64,000 bases of DNA from Dentipellis sp. KUC8613 (Eukaryota > Basidiomycota > Agaricomycetes > Russulales > Hericiaceae): the NCBI GenBank assembly GCA_002286715.1, contig NSJX01000031.1, positions 36,266-100,265 of the forward strand, given 5' to 3'. Shown here piece after piece: positions 49,114-60,462 of the stretch; within the stretch, counting starts at the first letter, position 1; each line of letters starts with the position of its first letter. A program made the position numbers and the translations under genes. Under the pieces are notes generated by a model. It did not search any database and had not been told where the DNA came from. It saw only the letters and a list, made by a program, of their open reading frames with translations.

Positions 49114-50190
49114 ATGGCGTCAAGTCTATTCAGAAGTGAGTTGTACTCGACTGAACAGGTGTTCCATGCTGACGATGTCTTAGTATGGATCCCCCTGATC
49201 CTGTTCCCCGCGCTTTCTACCCTCGCGTTTCGTCTTCTGATTGGCAACCTGGTCAAGTCCGGAGGAGGGGCACTCATTAAGCAACAATGTCCACCTCATA
49301 GTGGCCCATTCAGCCTCTCGTACACCGGCGTCGATAGCGTGGACGAGATGCTTTGCACCTTGGTCACCTTCTTTCACGCGGCTATGCAGCCCGAGAACCT
49401 TCCCCTCGACATAGACTTCGCCTTGTCGATGGCGGCACTGGTGGCCCTACCCAGCATTGAAGCTGCAAGGCAGGGGCGATCACTCCTTCTCGCCCTGCCA
49501 GTCGCCGTCGGCGTCTACCAGCTCTTCGGAGCGGGCACCATCATGCCTGCTTATTGGCTCTTGTTTATCCTTTCCGGCCAGCACCAAATGTCCGACGGGG
49601 CCAAGGCGAAAATCACGCGTGCACACGCAATGGCAATCCTATTTTCATTATTTATCGGATTCTACGTCCTCACCGGATTGATGTACGCGATGTACGACCC
49701 CATCGTCACCGCGATTTGGCAGGCATTCCCCGTGTGGATGTCTATCCTCCAGTCCCTCCATCTCCTCGTCATTCGACCATCCAAACATGCCGACTCGGGA
49801 TACAACGTTGTCAGATTCACTCTCATCCTCACCTTCATCATTTCCGCCATTGGGCACGTCGGCGTCGTTCAGTACCTGTGGGGTGACGTCGCAGCTTTCA
49901 AGCACTACTACATCCCTCAAGTCTATCCGTCCAGCCCCGATGTCACGACAATGCAGTCCGCTACGTTGGGGTTCCTCCAATGGGACGCTGCGTTCTTTTT
50001 CGGATCCACACTCCTGGCCACGCTTTGGTTTGCGCAAAGCCCAGGCCAGGTCATCGCGCTCTTGCTTTGGAATGTCGCGGCGTCTGTTGCTCTGGGCCCC
50101 GGCGCTGCCGTGTCGGGGGCGTTCCTTTGGAGGGAAGCCAAACTGAACAGTTTGAAGTCCAGCGTGAAGGATGCCAAAAAGAAGCAGTGA
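49114..50190 (+). CDS. Multi-pass membrane protein of unknown function
   Basis: A single exon of 358 codons from ATG 49114 to the stop at 50190, rare in this window. Hydrophobic segments include VWIPLILFPALSTLAFRLLI (about residues 24-43), FALSMAALVALPSI, SLLLALPVAVGVYQLFGAGT, AYWLLFILSG, AMAILFSLFIGFYVLTGLMY, VRFTLILTFIISAIGHVGVV, AAFFFGSTLLATLWFAQ and VIALLLWNVAASVALGPGAA; eight to nine helices in all. A lumenal or cytosolic loop holds SVDEMLCTLVTFFHAAMQPE. The C-terminus is basic (KSSVKDAKKKQ). It resembles integral membrane proteins found in fungal secondary-metabolite loci, but no cluster genes are nearby, so I assign no reaction. Confidence 0.8.
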   Translation: MASSLFRSELYSTEQVFHADDVLVWIPLILFPALSTLAFRLLIGNLVKSGGGALIKQQCPPHSGPFSLSYTGVDSVDEMLCTLVTFFHAAMQPENLPLDIDFALSMAALVALPSIEAARQGRSLLLALPVAVGVYQLFGAGTIMPAYWLLFILSGQHQMSDGAKAKITRAHAMAILFSLFIGFYVLTGLMYAMYDPIVTAIWQAFPVWMSILQSLHLLVIRPSKHADSGYNVVRFTLILTFIISAIGHVGVVQYLWGDVAAFKHYYIPQVYPSSPDVTTMQSATLGFLQWDAAFFFGSTLLATLWFAQSPGQVIALLLWNVAASVALGPGAAVSGAFLWREAKLNSLKSSVKDAKKKQ

Positions 50191-50518
50191 GGGGGCTGGA
50201 GAAGTTCCAGGAGGGGAAAAGCCTGCTCCTGCGGTTGTTACAAGACTCATAGCCTGAGGTCGCGTCGCGGGAAGTGACCTCCGTATTCTTGCTATGATAA
50301 TTACTTCAACACTCCTATCGTCGATACGATTGTTATCTTTATTGTATTGTGGTTTTGAAGGTGCTTGCTGTAATATGATAAGTAGTAGAGTGCAAAGGCC
50401 ATGTCGAAAGCCGGTCTCGGTTGAATGACGATCACATGACAAGGACTGCCCAAGACGCGTTGTTCGCGTCGAGCTTGTTTAGCGTCCGTCATCTTCCCCT
50501 TCCCTTTGTCTCTTCATC
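50191..50518. other. Short intergenic spacer
   Basis: About 330 bp between the membrane protein and separase; no gene seen. Confidence 0.5.
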
Positions 50519-53500
50519 ATGCCCGCCAAAACTGCCACCCGACAAACTACTACGCGTCAAACTATCAGGCGTGCTCCAGTCAAGGCGAACTCTGAATCTG
50601 TTGACAAGCTCGCAGACACGCTTGCATCCGGGCTGAACATTTCTAAAGGCAAGGGGAAACAGGATGTGCCGACACAAACGCCAGAAGAACAGCGCATACA
50701 AGCTATGCGCGAAATGAATGCGACTATGCAAGGTCTCACTAGTCTTGTGCAATCTGGGTGGAAGGCTGGAATGCCACCAAGCGCGAAGGCGAAGGATGCA
50801 ACCGCGTTAGTGACCTCGGCACGGGGCTCCCTTGCAAGATTGAGGGTGCTAAGACCTGATGACTTGGATGTGGAAAGAGCAGCGTCTAGTGTGGTTGGAA
50901 AGCTACTTGCATTAGAACTGGTGCGTTGTGTTCATCTTCCGAATTTCGATGTGGGCTTATAGCGCCTTCAGTTCCGGGAAGCCCTCGAGGTCCTGGCTGA
51001 AGTCCGGATACACCTCCTTGAGCTTTGTGGTCACAAGCCACCCACACCTCCTGCAACTCTACCGAGTACATCTGGTCCGACCTCTTCTAAACGTGCCGCC
51101 TCGAAACGCTCCACAGTCGCGGATTATCTAGAACAGCTCTCTGTGATACTACCTAGCCCCGACTCTGTCGCACTAGGAACGGATCTATTGACCATTATCT
51201 CGACATATCTCTCGCACGTTCTTACTGCCTTTTCATCACACATCATTGCATCCCCAGCCGGCGATAGTGTCGCAGCAGGGGACGCGCTCGCGCACTTCGC
51301 CATTATTCTCCACGACTCTCCAACACTCATAGCATGGATACCTCAATTCTCTTCGCTCTCATCAAGTCATCTTACCTCTGTACTAACACGAGCCTACACG
51401 GCGCTTACGAAGTCTTCAAGTCGAGCACAGAACTATCCCCAATATGTGTTCCGCATACGACATTACGCCCTTCTATGCCTCCTCTACACTAGTCCATCTA
51501 CTATTGAGTCCAGCATATTTTGGGACCAACTGGTCAAATTTACTGTGGCTTTCGCCCGCGCAACTCCTGCCTTATGGTTGAACGGACCTAAATGCCGACA
51601 GGAAGAATTAGAAGCAACGAACTTGGTGCTCTCTGTATTCTCTGATATCCTCTCGCACGCAGAGAAACGAAGCGATGCAATTGCATTTCTTAGCGGGAAG
51701 TCTTTCGTCGCGTTTTGCGATTATTGGTTAGGATTTGCCAAGAAGGTCCGTGATTGCCTTGATCAATGCGTTCAATCAGCCTGACGCTTGGGTAGGCCGG
51801 GGACATCGTTCTTCTCGACCGGATTTCCAGTCTCATGCATAGCGTACAACTTTCGCCATCGCCCTCTCCGGCTGCATCGATGGGTCCGACGGACGGCAAG
51901 GTTACCAACCCACATGGACCAGCGTCTCCTTATTCAACACCCGTACCAAGTAGACCAAGTTCACCGAGCAAGGCTAAGCAGCGCAGCATCGGCGACAAGT
52001 CTGGAAAGATGACAGGTACGACTTTACAGATGGCAAAGCTGTGCGCGTCATTCGTACAAGTATGCACCTTCATTGAGACATTGGACAGTACACCTGGTGA
52101 GACTCTTTTGTCACCCGCGTAATATTGTGACTGACATCGCCGTCCCATGCCAGTGTCCGAGGAAGACTATGTCAAGCGCCTGCGAGATGCTGTGTCGGCT
52201 GTTGGCCGTCTCCGTAGCCTGTTGCCTGAAATTCCGTTAGAGGTTGATGACGAACAAGCGCGTGCACAGGGAAAGATGGAACGCGCCTTAGAACGATTAC
52301 GTCGTGCAGCACTCAAGGCTCTTGACAAGTCCTTGGCCATCGACCGTTCATCAAAGTATCTGAAAGCTCTGCTCGCGGAGATCGCAATTTACCTTAGCGA
52401 AGCGACAAAACTGGTGGGGCATACCTCCCATGGCGAGCCAGATTAGTTCGTCTGACAATTTTATTTTTCTCCAGCATCCCAATGTCGATTTCTACACTTC
52501 CGCACTCGATACATACTTCACTCTGGCGCGAACGTCTCTCGTGCCGAGTGATCCTCGCACCCATGAAACCTCCTTCAGCTTCCTCTCCAGTGCGGCTATG
52601 ATTCTCGGGTTGGAACTTACTACTTCGCATGAGTATACGGGTGACATTACCCGACCAGTAACTGTTGAAGAGGAAACGTTCGCCAACTATGTTCGCTGTC
52701 TCTCCGGTGCATTTCATAACCTTGCAGGCACGCTTTATCAGGCGGAAAAGCATGGGACTACCATTCGGTTCTTACGACAGAGCTGCGTGCTGGGTAAGCT
52801 CGCGTTGCGCTTTGAAGAGGGTTATTCTCGAGCACGCAAAGCGGACTCTAATACGTCGGAGTCTACAAAGACGAAGAGGGAAGAAGCATGGAAGCAATTG
52901 GAGGAGCAGCTGACCCGTCGATGGGAGCTCCTTGGAGTCTGCTATTCGAAAATAGCTGATCGGAAGGTGAGCGCAAGTCTCCACGATTTTTGAACATTCC
53001 ACTCATCCTTTCCTGTAGCTTGCCTGCGATGCTTTCGTCGAATCCGTTGCATCTTACGTGTTTCCGACTTCATTTGTGCAGGCAATCAAGACGACAGGCC
53101 CGAGCACCGTCTTCGACGCGTCCCCACCTCTCAAACAAATCGGGATCATGATCGACCGCATAACATACATGGCGACTTGCGAGCTGCTACGAGACCCCGC
53201 CGAAGTATCCTTCAAGCGTAGATTCGACAAGTTCCCAGTCAGAGTCGAAGATGGCCAAGTGGGTAGCCAGAAGTACGTCCTGGGCGCTATTCTCGAGCGG
53301 CAAATGGAGAGTTTGGAGGGCAGTCGATGGAGAGACGGCGTCAGATCCGTTATCTCAGCTCTTCTGGCGGATTTGCTGTCGTTGTACGACGCAGAATCAT
53401 GGCCAATCCGGAGAGCAGCGACTATGCTCCGTTGTCTCGAGTTCTCGTACTATCAGAATCAAGATATCACGAGCTCTATAGCGGACCTGCCTCTGGAGAC

Positions 53501-56500
53501 GCATGAGTTCGGCGAGCAAATCGAGCTTCTACTCTGTGCCGAGGTAGGGATCCTGGTCAAGCATACATATGGCATGCACTGATTCCTTTTCTTCGTAGAA
53601 TCTCGGTCACGACGCCAGTCTGGCGTCCTTGCGTTCTCCGTACCAGGCTGCAGCTCACTTATGGCTGGCGCTGCATTGTCACCGCATCCAGGATGCTCGC
53701 CAATCGCAACTGGTCATCAAGCACGTTCAGGATGCTTGTCATCTCTTACGACCCTTATTCGCGCGCTCGGAGCCTGAGAAGGCGGTAAAGTCGCCTAAGC
53801 AGGCGACCACTACTCGCAAAGGCCAAAGTAGGGTGGTTGCTAGTCGCGCCACTGCCGCTGCGGCCCGTGCGAAGGCAGCCAAAAGCCAAGCGGCGAAAGT
53901 GCCAGTGACACCCAAACATCCTAGAGGTTAGTCGTCCGAGTCAATAATGCAGCTGCGTTTTGATGCATCCGTTATCCCAGACCTGAATACGGAGAAGGCT
54001 CAATCACCTCCGAATCAGACCTCCATTCTCGGGGATGTGGCTGTCGCTTATGAAAGTTTCGTCAAGCTCGCAGACTTAATTCGTACGGTTCAGTTTGTTC
54101 TCCTTGAAGGACGTTGACTCAATAAAATGCAGGAATGAATATTCACTTGCTTGGGTTGCTGGGCCACGTATTAGGAAAAGTCCAGCTGCTTCGGATTTTG
54201 CGGAGGCTCTGTGAGCAGTACCGGCCGCGGGCCGAGGATGGTGAGTATGCAATGACAATTGGACTTCCATGCGCTCATTATGCTGCCTAGACTATATGAA
54301 GGCTTCGATCGACCTTGCTCATGAATACGTGAAGCTTGGCAAGACCGAGAAGGGCGGCAGCATCTACAACCATGTCTTGGCCTCGATCAGGAGTGGGTCT
54401 ACCTCTGATGAAGTCAAAGCACTATACTTCCTGCGGTACGCCGAGTCTTTGTCCCTGGTGGAAGATGTGTCCAACAGGCAAGTTCCAATTTCCATGTCAT
54501 ACGCTGCCGTATTGACTGTCGTCGTAGTTCAAGTATTTATTGCGAAGCTTTGTCGTTGTCGGAGTCGCTTGACAATGACGAGAAACACATGTCTACTGTG
54601 GACAAGGTTAGAGCGCGGGTGGCCCATCTCGAACGATCGGCCCTAGCATCAAACGCCTATGCGACGATTCAACTTTCAAAGGTAAGCAGTTGTTGACATG
54701 CTTTTCTACTTCCAAACTCATATATCTACAGGATGATCCAACCGCTGCACTTGCGGGCTTTCTACAATCTCTTCGTCTTTGGAACAGAGCCATGAGCAGC
54801 CTCGAACGCCTCCGACCACCATCCACACCCGCACCTAGTTCCACGGACTCTCCAAACCCTTTTGATGTCACGGACTTGAAAGATGCCCTTCCGTCAACTG
54901 GGAGCCGCACCGGCAGCCAGTCACCTGAAGGAACAAAGTTGATTCGACCACAGCCCGCCTTGAACGGTCTCGAATGGCGCATCGCAGACGGGCTCCTCAC
55001 GACGCTTTTCTGTCTCACGCATATTTACGGATCTCGGGGCTCAGTCAGGGAGGCGGAGTATTTCGCTGACCAGGCGCACGAGCTCGCCACGTCCTTGAAC
55101 GCGCCCATCATGATTTGTCGAGCTCTGGCTCGGACAGGCGAGCTCCAACTTCAGCTTGGCGAGTTCGAGAAGGGCTATCAGACCCTTGTGGCTGCAACGG
55201 AGTCGTTGAAAGACGTGCCGGGCCCCGATGCTGCGGACATTCGCCGGTTACACGCGGAGTATAATCGATTGAACGAGAAGAATAGCGATGCAAGGCAGTT
55301 GTATGCGGAAGCAGCGGCTATTTTAGATGAACTCAACAACATGTTCTCGACTATGGATGGATATGGTATTCGGTATGTGTTTCCTATCTTCGTCAGGATA
55401 GAATTTGACCAAATGTATCAGGAGGTCCACTGTCTTGTCCAAAGACGTTGCTCGGGCAAAAGCTGGGAATGAAGCTCTGGTACCGAGCCTCGTCTCTTCC
55501 GTTTTACGGCAACATAGTGAGTGTTGCCCCAAGTCTCTCTGTGACGGGTCTAAATGTACTTTCAGTTTGGTTGCTGCGAGATGAAGTCGGGGAGGAATAC
55601 CAGGCATTGCTAGACAAATTCTTAACTTTGCCACCATCTGTCGAAACCAAGGTAAATGTTATCGTACGGCTCGTCCTGTCGGAAACGACTCACTTTTGCT
55701 CATGTTCAGGCTGATGAACACACACTGGTCGGGAAGCTGACCCTGCATGACGTGTATGATTGCTTCAAAGAGGACATGTTCCTCAGTAGCATTACCGAGT
55801 CCGGTGAGTTCCCATATGACTGCAACCTTGAGTGTGCTAAATATTGTGCAACACAGCTATTGCCCTCCCAATGGGCATGTCTGGTAGCAAATCAATCATT
55901 GCGTCGTCATCCGCACAAGACATCCTTGAGACTCTTCAAGATGCGGAGAAGATGTTCTGGTCGACCCTGTCCGCCATCGCTCACCGCGGCAAGGTGTCCC
56001 AGATCCGAGAAGTAACAGGCTTCCTAGCGCTTATCCAGTCATTTAATACCTCACTCGGGAAAGCCCAGAAGAACACGCCTGTTGTTGTTGCAAACCTCTT
56101 AGGTCGGTGTTTTGTTCTAACATCTGGTCTGTGTTTCTCACACGCAAGCAGATATGTCGACGGCGCTGACCCTCCGTCGCGAGATGCTGGAGGTGATTCA
56201 GGGAAAATTCCCCATGGCATCCGTCAGCGATGACCTCCGCTGGCCTGCCATAACCTCCAACGGGTCTCCTATATCAGCAGATCGCACCCGACGGCGCAGG
56301 CGCATTGAAAGCCGCTCCAGTTCAGACATTGAAGATTCCGACAACGACGACAACGAAGGCGCACTGGACGAATCGTGGTTGCAGGAATACTGGGCCTCCA
56401 TCGACAAGAAGTATCGCACGCAAGTCCTCGACGCGAAGAGCTTGGCACACTCCAAAGTGGACGTACTGCCCGAGAACTGGACAGTCGTGAGCATCAGCAT

Positions 56501-58109
56501 CACGGACGACAAGAGCTCGTTGTTCGTCAGCCGGCAGCGGGCGCACTGTGCGCCACTTGTGTTCTGTCTGCCCCTCAAAGGACGCCGCGAGAATGACGGC
56601 GACGAACATCTCGCGTTCAGCGATGCGGTGGAGGAGCTCAAGGAGATTATCAGGCTCAGCGATGAGGGAACGAAGCAAGCAATTCATGTGAAGAGCGGGG
56701 ATAAACAGGCCCGTGCGGCGTGGTGGGCTGACCGCGCAGCGCTGGACACCCGGCTTAAAGACCTGTTGGAAAACATGGAGTTCTGCTGGCTTGGCGGATT
56801 CAAGGTATGTGCCCTTCATGGTCATAGAGAAACAACCGAAAGATGCCGACGAGTAAAGTAACAGACCATCCTGAGCCCCCCGGTCGACCTCGACACCGAC
56901 GCACTCGCCGATCTACAGACTCGCCTCGACAAGGTCTTCACCCGGAGCCTCGTCTCGCAGTCGCAGCAGGACAAGAGCAAGAAGGTACAGAAACAGCGTC
57001 TGCGGCTTGATGATGCACTGGTCGCGTGCTTCGGTGCGCTCTCGCCACGGTGCAAGGACGAGGAGCTGGAGGACCTAGTCTACTTCGTGCTCGACCTGTA
57101 CCAGTTCCACGGCGTGCAGGTCGCAATCGCGGAGGTGGACGTCGACCAGGTCGTTGTGGATCTCCGCACTGCGCTGGAAGAGCACGCCTCGCGCGCAAAG
57201 GGCAGCCGGGTGCCTGTCGAGGACAACCACACATTCCTGGTGCTCGACAAGAACGTACAGGCCTTTCCGTGGGAGAGCATCCCGGTGCTCAGGGGACAGA
57301 GTGTCAGCCGCGTGCCCAGTCTGGATTTCCTCCTCGACAGAGTGGAATTCGTGCAGTGCAGGAGGAAGCAGGAAGGTCGCGAAGTGGGCAAGGTCGACAG
57401 GATGGACTTTGACCCTCGCAGTGCGTATTACGTGCTCAACCCGAGCGGAGACCTCGGCGGGACGGAGAAGCGGTTTGCGGGCTGGCTGGAGAGTATGAAG
57501 GCCGTCGGATGGGAGGGGATTGTTGGCACTGCACCCAGCGAGCAGCAAGTCCTCCATGCGCTGCAGCGGAAGGATCTCCTCATGTGAGTTTGTTGTCCCA
57601 TTCTCATCTGATATGAATGGCATGCTCATCGTCGCTCTGTAGATACTTTGGACACGGTGGGGCAGAGCAATATGTGCGCTCGCACAAGCTCCGCCACCTG
57701 CCTCGATGCGCAGCAACCATGCTCTGGGGGTGTTCCTCAGGTCTGCTCCGCGATATGGGCGAGTTCGATCGCACGGGGACACCGTATAACTATATGCTTG
57801 CTGGGTGGTAAGTCCCTCCTGTCTGCTCCACCGTATCCCCTGGAATATTGGCTGACAAGACGCGATAGTCCGATGCTCGTTGCGAACCTGTGGGACGTGA
57901 CGGACCGCGACATCGACAAGTTCTCCCAAGCAGTGTTTGACGAGATACGGCTTACGCCGGAGCACGTCAGGAAAGTTGCGGCGTTGCATGGGGGTGAGGC
58001 TGAGGGAACTTCCGTTGTTGAGGCGGTGGCGAAGGCGAGGGAGGCGTGCAAACTGAAGTATTTGACCGGCGCGGCGCCGGTCGTATATGGTATACCGTTT
58101 TATCTATGA
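50519..58109 (+). CDS. ESP1: Separase (peptidase C50), cohesin-cleaving protease
   Basis: Separase cuts the Scc1/Rad21 kleisin of cohesin to start anaphase. A large gene of about 7.6 kb, more than 15 exons and roughly 2,100 residues. Start MPAKTATRQTTTRQTIRRAP at 50519. The long alpha-helical repeat region contains LPEIPLEVDDEQARAQGKM, MIDRITYMATCELLRDPAEV and EADQAHELATSLNA-like TPR segments. An acidic linker (IEDSDNDDNEGALDESWLQE) precedes the protease part. The catalytic dyad is clear: His in YFGHGGAEQYVRSHK and Cys in ATMLWGCSSGLLRDMGEFDR, with VEDNHTFLVLDKNVQAFPWE and LNPSGDLGGTEKRFAGWLES in the pseudo-caspase/caspase fold and VANLWDVTDRDIDKFSQAVF after it. It ends AAPVVYGIPFYL. All key elements are present. 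Confidence 0.95.
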
Positions 58110-58659
58110 TTTAATTAGGCGCATATTTTACAGCGGCGCAGAGGGTAATCGTTCGTATGCATTTACTAGGCTTGTATCGGGGAATTTACGAACCAAAGAT
58201 ACATGGAAAACGAAAGGTCATCCAATCTTGCGACGGCCGTCTTCTCTGAGGGATCTGGTTTGGCGTTGAGTTCACACAATGGTATTGCAAGTGCGTAAGT
58301 ACTGTTCCCGTTCAACTTGCCAATGCCTCGACTCTGCGCACCTTGTTATTCTGCTGAGGTGAAGTAGCACCCCGTTCGAACGACAACTTGGCCAAAGGTG
58401 GGTAGGGTGGTCATCACCAATCCATCGTGTGTCCAGTAGACTGGGTTTGCGGATTCTCAGGAACGTGGTGCGGAGACTTGCCGTCAATGGTGGTGGCGTG
58501 ACTGGCTCTACTGTGAAGATACCGGGTACTGAAAAACGCACCTGACACAAATCTCGGATGATAGAGTCCAGGAAAACAGCATCCAGATGAACGAAGGGAA
58601 AGAAATAAACCATCTAATGATACAACACGACTAAGAAGAAACAAGAGGGGGAAGAAGGA
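58110..58659. other. Convergent 3' interval between separase and RPB10
   Basis: About 550 bp with no supported gene; the 3' flanks of two convergent genes. Confidence 0.5.
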
Positions 58660-59090
58660 CTACAGCATGAAGTCGCGCCTGTCCTTCGAGCGCTCCATAG
58701 CTAGTCGCATTCGCACGCATATATTAATCAGTAAATTATCTTCAAGGTACAGAAAGAGTGCAGGACACTCACGGTTGTAGTGGAGCAATTTTTCGATGAG
58801 GTCGACGTGGGTGAGCACCATGCGGCGACAGCAGTAGCGCTTCAGTTGGAGCTCGTCCAACGCATCACTGGAGAGTAGACACAGCCATATAAGCAATACT
58901 AAACGAGAAAGATGTGTGAGATGGTTTGAGAAAGAGACGCACCCTTCACTCATGTCCTTTGCGAGCAGCTCGAGGTACGCATTCCACTTGTCACCGATGA
59001 CTTTTCCGCAGGAGAAGCAGCGCACGGGGATAATCTATGAGACCGCATTCAGTGTCGTATCAGAGAAACGAACAGGAAGAAACACACCAT
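58660..59090 (-). CDS. RPB10: RPB10 (ABC10-beta), common subunit of RNA polymerases I, II, III
   Basis: Four exons: the start codon at 59088-59090 is an exon end by itself (M), joined to [62 protein letters not shown] and [13 protein letters not shown]. The four zinc-binding cysteines (CFSC and RYCC) are intact. About 70 residues, the normal length. Introns of about 50-70 bp interrupt even this very short gene; the first falls directly after the ATG, which makes automatic annotation likely to miss the true start. Confidence 0.96.
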
Positions 59091-60462
59091 GGCGAACTTT
59101 CCTGCTGTGAAGAGAGCTGAAATGTGAGGAAAACACGAAACTCCCTGACGTTCGTCGCGGAGAAGTCACGTGTAAGATGTTTGGGTAAGATCTTGAACAT
59201 TTGTCGGATTATGCCAGATCTAAGCCACATAGAGATATATATTCAATATTGCGACATCTGCGAGCTTTTTCTACCAAATTGGGAGATGAGGCGCAGATGT
59301 ATGCGCCACACCGTACACGTGATGATAGTGCCAAAATTGGAAACTTTCACACGTTTCCCACGGATACGTCAAGTGCTATGGCTCACAATATTCGGGTTAC
59401 GCATTCGTTGCAAGGTGCCCTTGACTTGAACACTACGCATCCACCAACTATGGCCTTTCCCAGCTTCCTAGCACCTATTAGAGGACCGTTGACCAGGCAT
59501 AGTTGCTTTCTAGGTACATAGGAGCTGCCGACCCATGCATAGCCGTGCATATATGGAGCTTGGTGAAGTTGTACTGATGCAAACCGTGATTTTGCTATAG
59601 TTGTAAGCGTTACAACTCCATGAGGTATCATATACATATCCATGTCCACTCCTGTGCACTCAAGCAGCAGCGTCTGATGCCCTCACAGATTATTCCGGTG
59701 GCATGATGCAGCTGTATGCGGCATCCTGGCCTTCATAATTCCCAGAGACCACCGCATCCAGGACGGCTACTGCTGGAATCGGGGTTGCTTTCGTGTCCAT
59801 GGTCAGTCCAATCTGGGCCGTCACTTGACTCGGATCCTGAAGGAATGGGAGTTTCGCGGAAAGTGCATCCGGAAAGAATGTCTCGGGCTGAAGCCTGAGG
59901 ACGAGCTACTATTGCTCCTCCTGCCGCGTGGAGGACTCCTGCACCTTGTGATCACCTCAGAGGAACATTCTTCCTTCGGGGCACCCACACATACGTATGT
60001 CTTCTCACTGCCCTCTCCGATGTGATGTCATGGCCTCCCTTGACCGCCCAGGGAATCCGATTTTGATATAGCCGACCGCTGCGCTGACAAGACCTCGGAA
60101 AACATTTGTGAACCGCGCTTTGTATGCCATGGCCAACTCATGCACCCAACTCATGTACACACGTTGTTACTGTTGAATGTACCATCTTCCGAGACCTTTG
60201 TGCCTTTGTAAATTAGAACCAAGGAATGCGATGATTTCTGAGCTTGAATAATCCCGGTGTTCAGTTCGGACGCGTGAGACAGCCGAGAAACAGCGGGTCG
60301 CGGGCGCAGTCGACTCTTTCTTTACCTTCAAGTTTCCTTCCGCCAGCCCTCCCTCTGACATCTTAAACCTCTACCACCACTTTGTCTTTGGGAGCTTGCT
60401 GCAGCGCAGAACCTCCACAAATCACTGCCTACACTTATTCGCTTTCTATTTCCATCAAACGC
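59091..60462. other. About 1.4 kb without a supported gene
   Basis: Partly AT-rich (59100-59650). Short ORFs only; the longest plus-strand frames (59716-60025) have no motif I recognise. The end contains the MSS4 promoter and 5' leader. Confidence 0.45.

Noticed and set aside
57075..57989. 304-codon minus-strand ORF opposite the separase protease domain
   Set aside because: It overlaps the catalytic part of separase across an intron; no motif; a shadow frame.
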